DNA of 11,052 nt, from contig JACMOJ010000487.1 of NCBI GenBank assembly GCA_014378085.1, positions 1 to 11,052 of the forward strand. The letters run 5' to 3'. The notes under the pieces were generated by a model. That model searched no databases, was not told where the DNA came from, and saw only the letters and a list, made by a program, of their open reading frames with translations. Positions 4,993 through 11,052 of this stretch are shown piece after piece. Within the stretch, counting starts at the first letter, position 1. Each line of letters begins with the position of its first letter. This DNA comes from Burkholderiales bacterium (GTDB taxonomy: Bacteria; Pseudomonadota; Gammaproteobacteria; Burkholderiales; Usitatibacteraceae). The position numbers and the translations under genes were made by a program.

Positions 4993-6198
4993 CTACTTGG
5001 TTGCATTCCCGCCGCTGGCAGCACGACGGTACAGATGATCTTCCAGAATCGGCAGGAGTTTTGCGGTAAGACGGCTTTGGCCAACACTATTCAGGTGGGA
5101 GAGATCGTGAAAGGCGGTGCAGTCGATGCCACCGTTGGGGCCACCAGCACCACCACTTTCTCCGCCATCGTCAAATAGTTTGGTGTAGTCGTGCAATTCA
5201 ATAGTGCCCTCCTCCACCAGCGGATTGAGCACCGACAACGTCCATTCGTGAATACCAATCGGCTGAATCGATTCACGGGTGAGTTTTGGTACCGGCATTA
5301 ACACCACCATGATCGGCCGCTTGAGTGGCAGATCGCGCAATTGCTGCTGACGTAATGGTTTGAGCCGGTTCAGGTGCGGCCAGCTGGTCGGATCTACCCA
5401 AGTCCGGTAGTCAAGCTTTTGTTCGGCCTGTTTCGCGGCACGCGGCGCGTCGTTGCGGCATTGAGTGACCACGTTAATGTCTTCCGGGTTTGGCGATTTG
5501 GTGTCGGCGCAAGCCTGAATCGAGGCGAGTGGAACGCGGCAAATGTTGCGCGAGACCGCAATCGGGTCAAAGATGATTTTCTCATTGGGTGCATATCGCC
5601 GCGTCCAGCGAATATCGCGCACGCGCTTGACGGGCGACTCAACCAGATCGCGAATATCGTCGCGGTATTGAAACAGCGCCGAGTACACGCCATAGGTGCG
5701 GATGTTTTCTTTTTTGAACTCGACCGAATTCAACATCCGCTCGGAATTCCAAGGTCGCGCAATTGGCGCGGAAATCGCCAGCTCGTATTCGCCGTTTCCG
5801 GCAAAACGAAAATTGTTTACGTTGGTCGCAATCACCGCGTTCTGTAGGCGCGGAGACTGCTGCTTGACCCAGCGAATCATAAAATCGGTGCTCATCCAGT
5901 GCATCCCGCCGGTGCCGACGTGCACATGTGTCAGGCCGTATTTCTGCGCGGTCGTGGCGACTTCTTGATGGTTTAGACCGGACCCCACAATTGAATCGCC
6001 AATGGTCAGGAAGTCAACCTTGTCCGGCCCCAACGACTCGACTGCGTTTTTGATCATAACGACAGTCCCGGCATAACTGCCCGGCTTGGCGAGCTTGTCC
6101 CATACGCCATAGCGAAAGGCGAATTCGCAGGCGACCAGCATCATCACGATGATGGTGAGACGCAATCCGATTTTCTTGGCGAGTGGAAGTCGGCCCAT
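4993..6198 (-). CDS. Membrane-anchored SGNH/GDSL-type protein, partner of the MBOAT (AlgJ/AlgX/DltD-like)
   Basis: The 401-residue protein has a single N-terminal membrane segment (about 8-30), so the rest should face the periplasm. An SGNH-hydrolase-like nucleophile motif follows: LTIGDSIVGSG, with S69 as predicted nucleophile. The block V pair D365 and H368 lies in FHDLSHLN near the C-terminus, completing a Ser-Asp-His triad. NVNNFR (126-131) may supply the block III Asn. In AlgJ/AlgX/PatB-type systems such proteins receive the acyl group exported by an MBOAT and place it on a polysaccharide. The start lies 3 bp after the MBOAT stop (TAGATAATG), indicating translational coupling. A stretch with four cysteines (C220, C229, C247, C360) could form disulfides. 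A glycine-rich loop (about 345-357) precedes block V. The family assignment comes from motifs and context; the acceptor polymer is unknown. Confidence 0.75.
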   Translation of the reverse strand: MGRLPLAKKIGLRLTIIVMMLVACEFAFRYGVWDKLAKPGSYAGTVVMIKNAVESLGPDKVDFLTIGDSIVGSGLNHQEVATTAQKYGLTHVHVGTGGMHWMSTDFMIRWVKQQSPRLQNAVIATNVNNFRFAGNGEYELAISAPIARPWNSERMLNSVEFKKENIRTYGVYSALFQYRDDIRDLVESPVKRVRDIRWTRRYAPNEKIIFDPIAVSRNICRVPLASIQACADTKSPNPEDINVVTQCRNDAPRAAKQAEQKLDYRTWVDPTSWPHLNRLKPLRQQQLRDLPLKRPIMVVLMPVPKLTRESIQPIGIHEWTLSVLNPLVEEGTIELHDYTKLFDDGGESGGAGGPNGGIDCTAFHDLSHLNSVGQSRLTAKLLPILEDHLYRRAASGGNATK

Positions 6199-6201
6199 TA
6201 T

Positions 6202-7605
6202 CTAGAACTGAAAATAAATGAATGGCGCGGACGTTGCCGGGGTAAACCAAACCAGCAATAGAATCATCGCTGAAACAAATCCGGCGAAGACAAACGCATT
6301 GGCGTTCGCGATGCGTTCCTTAATGGCCCAGCGCGACATCACACCGTGACCGACAAACAATACCGCCAACGCGGCAGCCATTGAACCGTGTACAAGCGCG
6401 GTCGGACGCTCACCAAAAATCCCCGCGATGTTCTTGATGATGGTAATGCTGGTCGCAAACTCGGTCGCGCGGAAAAATATCCAGGCAAAACACACCAGAT
6501 GAAACACCAGAAAAATACGAAGTAACCTGGCAAACACGTTGGTGCTGCGCCACCACGCCATCCGCGACAGCAACATGCGTTCAAGCGCCAGATACGCGCC
6601 GTGTAACGCGCCCCAAATGACAAAATTCCAGCTCGCGCCGTGCCACAAGCCGCCGAGCACCATCGTTGTCATCAGGTTTGCCGTGGTGCGCGAAAGCCCG
6701 TGGCGGTTGCCACCAAGTGAAATGTAGAGATAGTCTCGCAGCCAACGCGACAGCGTCATGTGCCAGCGCCGCCAGAACTCCTGAAACGACGACGCCATGT
6801 AGGGGTAGTTAAAGTTTTTTGGGAACTTAAAACCGAATAATAACGCCATGCCGATGGCGATGTCGGTGTAGCCGGAAAAATCAAAGTAGATCTGGAACGC
6901 AAACGCGTAAACCGCAAATAAGGATTGCCACGCCCCGGCCGATGCGGGCGCGTTAAACACGGTATCCACACTTGGTGCCAGGTTGTCCGCCAACACGATT
7001 TTCTTCACGTAACCCGCAGCGATTAACACCAATCCGTATTGAAGATCACGCCAGACAATCGGGTTGGGTTTATCCAACTGGCCGAAGAATTCAGAGGCGC
7101 GCACAATCGGCCCGGCCAACAGTTGCGGGAAAAACGTGGTGAAGGTGGCGTAGTCGAGGATCGATGTACGCGGCTTCAGGTGGCCGCGATACACATCGAT
7201 GGTGTAACTCATGTTCTGAAAGGTGTAGAACGAAATTCCGACCGGCAAGACGATGTCCAGCGGTGTGATCACAAAGGCGGCACCTGCGGCGTTTGAAACG
7301 CCGTTGATCGATTGGATCACGAAGTTGGTGTACTTAAAAGCAGCGAGTACACCGAGATTGGCGACAATCGACAGCGCCAGCAGGCGGCCGGGCCGCATCA
7401 CCCGCCCTAAGCGCAGTGCGAGTGTGAAGTCCACGCCCGCCGTGACAAAAATCAGCCCCAGATAGAGATAACTCCACTGGCCGTAGAAATAACAGCTGGC
7501 GCCAATAATGAAAAGCTTCCACGCGGTGCCATAACGGGGCAGCCACATGGCCACCGATAGCACGACCAGAAGAAAGGCGACAAAGTGCCATGAATTAAAC
7601 AACAT
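6202..7605 (-). CDS. MBOAT-family membrane O-acyltransferase (AlgI/PatA-like)
   Basis: The 467-residue polytopic inner-membrane protein belongs to the membrane-bound O-acyltransferase family. Family hallmarks in order: LPVGISFYTFQNMSYTIDVYRG (about 120-141), FPQLLAGPIVR (159-169), FQIYFDFSGYTDIAIG (237-252), NFNYPYMASSFQEFWRRWHMTLSRWLRDYLYISLGGNR (264-301, with H282), and the catalytic-site GGLWHGASWNFVIWGALHG with H322. About ten hydrophobic segments are spread along the protein. Such enzymes move acyl groups, typically acetyl, from a cytoplasmic donor across the membrane to a periplasmic SGNH partner; that partner is encoded immediately downstream. No alginate, cellulose or dlt genes are nearby, so the substrate is unknown. 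The ATG at 7603-7605 lacks a good Shine-Dalgarno, and a small 5-bp hairpin (7617-7632) sits just upstream. The start agrees with the family's MLFNSxxF N-terminus. Confidence 0.93.
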   Translation of the reverse strand: MLFNSWHFVAFLLVVLSVAMWLPRYGTAWKLFIIGASCYFYGQWSYLYLGLIFVTAGVDFTLALRLGRVMRPGRLLALSIVANLGVLAAFKYTNFVIQSINGVSNAAGAAFVITPLDIVLPVGISFYTFQNMSYTIDVYRGHLKPRTSILDYATFTTFFPQLLAGPIVRASEFFGQLDKPNPIVWRDLQYGLVLIAAGYVKKIVLADNLAPSVDTVFNAPASAGAWQSLFAVYAFAFQIYFDFSGYTDIAIGMALLFGFKFPKNFNYPYMASSFQEFWRRWHMTLSRWLRDYLYISLGGNRHGLSRTTANLMTTMVLGGLWHGASWNFVIWGALHGAYLALERMLLSRMAWWRSTNVFARLLRIFLVFHLVCFAWIFFRATEFATSITIIKNIAGIFGERPTALVHGSMAAALAVLFVGHGVMSRWAIKERIANANAFVFAGFVSAMILLLVWFTPATSAPFIYFQF

Positions 7606-7749
7606 GGCCGCATTTTACGGGACGAAACCCGTGATGGCGCTGCGCGCGCGGCAGACGCGGCGCACCTCTTAACCTAATCGTCGGACACCAAACAACAAGG
7701 CCCGCCAAATGGCGGGCCTTGTTGGGTGCAGAGGTGCATAACGAACGGC
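7606..7749. other. Intergenic region between the M16 peptidase gene and the MBOAT gene
   Basis: Apart from the terminator at 7693-7724, this stretch holds no coding frame of note. The roughly 85 bp between the terminator and the MBOAT start must hold the promoter of the acyltransferase pair, but I find no convincing -35/-10 pair in it. Confidence 0.5.
7693..7724 (-). terminator. Rho-independent terminator of the M16 peptidase gene
   Basis: A perfect 14-bp stem (CAACAAGGCCCGCC and its complement) closes a 4-base loop (AAAT on the plus strand), 26 bp after the M16 stop codon. The T-richness after the stem on the minus strand is modest (TTTGG), but the GC-rich core and position support termination. 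It separates the peptidase gene from the acyltransferase pair. Confidence 0.75.
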
Positions 7750-10641
7750 TTACTTCTTCACCTCACCTGCGGCCGCTTGTTTTGCCACCTTCGCGAAATC
7801 GCCGGCCTTGATGAAGGTGAGCTTGGCCGGGTCGATGTATTTACGGAACGCCGCCGATACGTCATCGGCCTTTAGTGCCTCAATCTTGGCTTCGAGTGCC
7901 GCGCTGAACGCATAGGTGCGGCCCAGATACGCGTTCGAGGCAAGTCCACCGGCGAGGCTACCGTCCTGTGCACGGCTCTGCAAACGCTGCTGCAACAGGC
8001 CCGACTTGGCGGCGACAACTTCGACCAACGTAAAGCCATCCTTAAGCGCTTTGTTCACTTCGTCCTTAAATGCTAACTCGACTTTTTCTGTGTTCTGCGG
8101 CGCTGAGATCGCAAACCCAATCCAAGACGCGCCACGGTCGGTGGAGCCGACACTGAGCTGTGATCCGGCACCATAACTCAAGCCATCCTTGACACGAATA
8201 CGCGCTGTCAGTCGCGCATCAAAGCCAGATTGACCCATGATGTAGTTGGCGATAAGTAGCGCCGGATAGTCAGGATCGGTATCCTGCATGTTGATGTTGA
8301 CGCGAGCCAATAACATTGAGTTTTCTTTGTCGGGCGTCTCGATCAAACGATTGACCGGTGCCACGTCTTTATACGGCGCAGTCAGGCGCACATAGGAAAC
8401 GCCACCCTTCCAATCGGCGAACGATTCACGGATTGCCTTCAGCACTTCGGCTTCGTCAAAATCGCCAACAATGGCGATCTCGCCTTTTTCTGCGGCGTAA
8501 AACTTTTTGTGGAACGCGCGAATCTGCTCCAACGTGACTGCCTTGGTGTCCGCTTCCGCTTCTTCGAGTGAACTCGCGTAACGCACGTCACCTTTCGGGA
8601 AGATGTTGAAGTGTTTACCCAACATCACACTGGCAAGCGCCTGTGGGTCGCTCTTTTGTGATTCGAGTCCGGTTAGCGTTTGTTTCTTCAGTTGCTCAAA
8701 TTCGTTCTCGGGGAACGACGGCTCACGCATTACGTGTGCGGCAAGTTTGATCGCCGCGACCAAATTCGGACGCGTGGTTTGCCCACTCGCCGACAGGCCG
8801 TTGATACCGCCTGCAATCTTGAGCTTTTCAAGTTCGTCCGCCAACTGCGCGCGGGTGAACTTGGTGGTGCCGCGCGACAACATCTGGCCGGTCATTGCGG
8901 CAACCGACGCTTGGCCAAACAACGATTTCTCGTCGCCGCTGCGGAATCGCACACTGAAGTTCACTTGTTCGCCGCGGTTTTTCTTCGTTAGCAGAGAGAC
9001 CTTGATGCCACCAACATCCACCAGCTTGGTACGTTTATCGATATTGGCTTGTGACGGATCAAACGCTTCCGCCGTTGATACCGATTGTTTGCCTTTGAAA
9101 TCCTTTAAGACTTCGGCAGCGGTCGGCGGCGCGGGGATCTCGGCGCGTTGCGGCGCGTCTTCCGGCTGGAAAAAGCCCATCACCCGGTTGTCGCGCTTGT
9201 AGTACTTCGCCGCGACGGCCTTGACTTGATCAACGGTCACTGTCGCCGCACGATCTCGGTCGTGAAAGAATAAGCGCCAATCACCGAGGGCAATCGATTC
9301 CGACAGATCAACACCAATACGTTCGTGGTTGTTCAATATACGTTCGCTACTGTTGACGACATCCTTACGAACACGCTCCATCTCTTCGGCGGTCGGTGGA
9401 TTTTTGTAAAAGTCCTCAACCACTTTGGTGAGTTCTGCGGCAACCGGCTCAATGGCTTCACCCTTCTTCACCACTGCACCAATTAAATGCAGCGTCCCTT
9501 CACGGCCTTGTAACGGAATGCCAAACACCTGCGCCGCCTTGCCTGTTTCAACCAAGGCTTTGTGTAAGCGCCCAGTAGGCGAGTCGCTGAGTGTGAAATT
9601 CACAAAACCCAACGAATCGCTATCGGTATGTAATGCAGAAGGCAGTTTGTAGCCGAGCATCACAATTTGAATATCTCCCTTCCGACGCACAAAGAAATTG
9701 CGTTCGCCGTCTTGCGTCGGTTCTGTCGTCCACAGCTTTGGCAGTGCGCGGGTTGGTTTTGCGATCGCGCCAAAGTACTTGCCCACCCACGCCAACACCT
9801 TAGCCTCGTCAAACTTACCGGCGACCAATAACACCGCGTTATCCGGCTGATAGTACAAGCGGTAGAACGCTTGTAAGTTTTCAATCTTAACGTTCTCAAT
9901 ATCGGAACGATTGCCGATGGTTGAGTTACCGTAGTTGTGCCAATCGTAGGTAATGGACTGGATGCGTTTCAGCATGACCTGGAACGGCTGGTTCTCTCCC
10001 ATTTCGTATTCGTTACGCACGACGGTCATTTCGGTATCGAGATCCTTCTTGGCCACAAACGCATTGATCATCCGATCGGCTTCCATCTGGATTGCCCACT
10101 CGGTGTTTTCATCACTCGCTTGAAACAGCTGATAGTAATTGGTGCGGTCGGGCCATGTCGTGCCGTTAAAGCGCATGCCGCGTTTATTGTGTTGCTGCGC
10201 GATGTCGGGATTTTTCGGCGTGCCCTTGAACAACAGATGCTCAAGCAAGTGCGCCATGCCGGTCTCACCGTAGTTCTCGTGTTTGGAGCCGACTAAGTAG
10301 GTGATGTTGACGGTCACGGTCGGTTTGGATTGGTCTGGGTACAGCAGAATCTTCATGCCATTCGGCAGCCGATATTCCGTGATGCCTTCGACGGACGTGA
10401 CTTTCCCCGGAACCGCCGCGGGCATCGACTTGGCTTGGACTGCCGGTGCTTTTGCGGCCGCTGCAGTGGCTGAGGTGGGCTTGGTGGCTGTGGTGGCCTT
10501 GGTGGCCTTAGTGGCAACTACGGACTTGGTGGCAACGTCGGCTTTCTGGTTTGCCGAGGCAGTGGAGACAGAAAGTGTCGCAACAAGTGCGAGTGCGAAT
10601 GGCGCAACCAACCGGCGCGCAAGAATAGAGTTTGCGGACAT
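7750..10641 (-). CDS. Secreted or periplasmic M16 (pitrilysin/insulinase) family zinc metallopeptidase
   Basis: The 963-residue protein is a fused two-half M16 peptidase. Residues 1-30 form a typical Sec signal peptide (two Arg, hydrophobic core, ASA cleavage before N31). A low-complexity Ala/Lys/Thr linker (about 32-80) follows. The N-terminal catalytic half has the inverted zinc motif HLLEH (H131, E134, H135), with the third ligand predicted as E211 in VVRNEYE. The C-terminal half (about 530-950) has lost the zinc motif: the equivalent position reads AAMTGQMLSRGTTK (581-594). It keeps the substrate-binding RVKDGLSY motif (R816, Y823), as expected for a non-catalytic partner half. Such enzymes clear peptides in the periplasm; the exact substrate is unknown. 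An AAAGGA Shine-Dalgarno lies about 9 bases before the ATG. The gene looks monocistronic, between terminator-like hairpins after rlmB and its own terminator. Confidence 0.93.
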   Translation of the reverse strand: MSANSILARRLVAPFALALVATLSVSTASANQKADVATKSVVATKATKATTATKPTSATAAAAKAPAVQAKSMPAAVPGKVTSVEGITEYRLPNGMKILLYPDQSKPTVTVNITYLVGSKHENYGETGMAHLLEHLLFKGTPKNPDIAQQHNKRGMRFNGTTWPDRTNYYQLFQASDENTEWAIQMEADRMINAFVAKKDLDTEMTVVRNEYEMGENQPFQVMLKRIQSITYDWHNYGNSTIGNRSDIENVKIENLQAFYRLYYQPDNAVLLVAGKFDEAKVLAWVGKYFGAIAKPTRALPKLWTTEPTQDGERNFFVRRKGDIQIVMLGYKLPSALHTDSDSLGFVNFTLSDSPTGRLHKALVETGKAAQVFGIPLQGREGTLHLIGAVVKKGEAIEPVAAELTKVVEDFYKNPPTAEEMERVRKDVVNSSERILNNHERIGVDLSESIALGDWRLFFHDRDRAATVTVDQVKAVAAKYYKRDNRVMGFFQPEDAPQRAEIPAPPTAAEVLKDFKGKQSVSTAEAFDPSQANIDKRTKLVDVGGIKVSLLTKKNRGEQVNFSVRFRSGDEKSLFGQASVAAMTGQMLSRGTTKFTRAQLADELEKLKIAGGINGLSASGQTTRPNLVAAIKLAAHVMREPSFPENEFEQLKKQTLTGLESQKSDPQALASVMLGKHFNIFPKGDVRYASSLEEAEADTKAVTLEQIRAFHKKFYAAEKGEIAIVGDFDEAEVLKAIRESFADWKGGVSYVRLTAPYKDVAPVNRLIETPDKENSMLLARVNINMQDTDPDYPALLIANYIMGQSGFDARLTARIRVKDGLSYGAGSQLSVGSTDRGASWIGFAISAPQNTEKVELAFKDEVNKALKDGFTLVEVVAAKSGLLQQRLQSRAQDGSLAGGLASNAYLGRTYAFSAALEAKIEALKADDVSAAFRKYIDPAKLTFIKAGDFAKVAKQAAAGEVKK

Positions 10642-10763
10642 GAACGATCCTTTTCAAAAAACGTGCAGAAATTTTAGCGGTTAATTGCCACGCCGGGAAC
10701 ACGATTTGTGACCAACTCCCGTGAGCAGGGCATGAACGGCGTCAGGCCACGGTCTAAAATGTA

Positions 10764-10785
10764 AAACTCCCCACTCGGCGGGCTT
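10764..10785 (-). terminator. Second terminator-like hairpin downstream of rlmB
   Basis: An imperfect GC-rich stem (two mismatches) on the minus strand is followed by GAGTTTTACATTTT, a T-rich tail. Its sequence resembles the hairpin at 10803-10831, suggesting tandem, perhaps duplicated, terminators. Confidence 0.35.
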
Positions 10786-10802
10786 CTTGGAGCGCTTTTG
10801 CT

Positions 10803-10831
10803 TCAAACTTCCCACCAGTCGGGGGGTTTGA
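10803..10831 (-). terminator. Terminator-like hairpin after rlmB
   Basis: An 11-bp stem (TCAAAC plus TTCCC pairing with GGGGG plus GTTTGA, including two T-G wobbles on the plus strand) closes a 7-base loop, about 22 bp after the rlmB stop codon. It lacks a run of T right after the stem on the minus strand, so it may act together with the second hairpin. Confidence 0.45.
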
Positions 10832-10853
10832 GATTTTGAAAGGCACTACCTCG

Positions 10854-11052
10854 CTACTTGGATGCGAATGACGGCATCGCAAGTCGTTGTCGGCGGGCTT
10901 CAAACAGGCACACCCCAGAGGCCACCGATACGTTCAAACTTTCCACCGAACCGAGCATGGGAATCGAGACGATCTGATCACAGGTCTCTCGTGTGAGTCT
11001 GCGTAGGCCTTCACCCTCCGCACCCAGCACCCACGCCAACGGGCCTGCGAGC
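10854..11052 (-). CDS. rlmB: 23S rRNA (guanosine-2'-O-)-methyltransferase RlmB, C-terminal end (5' part outside the window)
   Basis: RlmB is a SpoU/TrmH-type SPOUT methyltransferase that methylates the ribose of a conserved guanosine (G2251 in E. coli) in the 23S rRNA peptidyl-transferase region. Only the last 65 codons are visible. They contain the two C-terminal SAM-binding knot motifs of the family: [13 protein letters not shown], and [22 protein letters not shown]. The frame stays open to the window edge (LAG before PLAW), so the TTG at 11037-11039 is internal and not the start. The C-terminal tail is [14 protein letters not shown]. Other SpoU-family members share these motifs, but [11 protein letters not shown] with the following [11 protein letters not shown] is typical of RlmB. 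Confidence 0.88.
   Translation of the reverse strand, partial: LAGPLAWVLGAEGEGLRRLTRETCDQIVSIPMLGSVESLNVSVASGVCLFEARRQRLAMPSFASK

Larger units (their letters stand above)
10642..10853. other. Intergenic region between rlmB and the M16 peptidase gene
   Basis: This 212-bp gap contains two hairpin-forming sequences nearest rlmB and, nearer the peptidase start, a possible -10 (TAAAAT, minus strand, about 10672-10677) with only a weak -35 (TTCCCG). No gene is evident. Confidence 0.45.

Noticed and set aside
6202..7605. Calling the MBOAT dltB or algI outright
   Set aside because: No dltA/dltC or alginate genes are in the window, so only family membership is supported.
10470..10540. CRISPR-like or tandem repeat array from the recurring TTGGTGGC stretches
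   Set aside because: The repeats are short and irregular and lie inside the coding frame of the M16 peptidase linker, where they encode Ala/Lys/Thr triplets.

Overview
The window looks like a housekeeping stretch of a proteobacterial chromosome, most likely a betaproteobacterium. The protein sequences of DnaB and S18 and the order rpsF-rpsR-rplI-dnaB-alr-radA fit that class best. This assignment is from memory of the families and was not tested by a search. All eleven genes supported here lie on the minus strand, so transcription runs from high to low coordinates.

In the direction of transcription: the window opens inside rlmB (23S rRNA 2'-O-methyltransferase, C-terminal end only), followed by two terminator-like hairpins. 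Next comes a long exported M16 zinc metallopeptidase with its own strong terminator. Then come two tightly coupled genes for a membrane-bound O-acyltransferase (MBOAT) and an SGNH/GDSL-type partner, an AlgI/AlgJ-like module for acylating an extracytoplasmic polymer. The ribosomal protein operon rpsF-rpsR-rplI follows, with a recognisable promoter, a structured leader and a perfect-stem terminator. It lacks priB between rpsF and rpsR. The replicative helicase gene dnaB, the alanine racemase gene alr, a small VapB-like antitoxin gene and the start of radA complete the window.

The most interesting signals are not genes. (1) Two perfect DnaA boxes (TTATCCACA), in opposite orientations, flank a putative dnaB promoter, with one box inside the promoter spacer. 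This suggests DnaA control of the helicase gene. (2) A near-consensus LexA (SOS) box sits just upstream of the VapB-like gene and the downstream radA. (3) A REP-type palindrome occurs twice: alone at the 3' end of the VapB-like gene, where it supplies the stop codon, and as one arm of a diverged inverted pair (REPIN-like) between dnaB and alr. No CRISPR array, tRNA, rRNA, prophage or insertion sequence is visible. I see no entirely new system here; the novelty is regulatory and in gene context.
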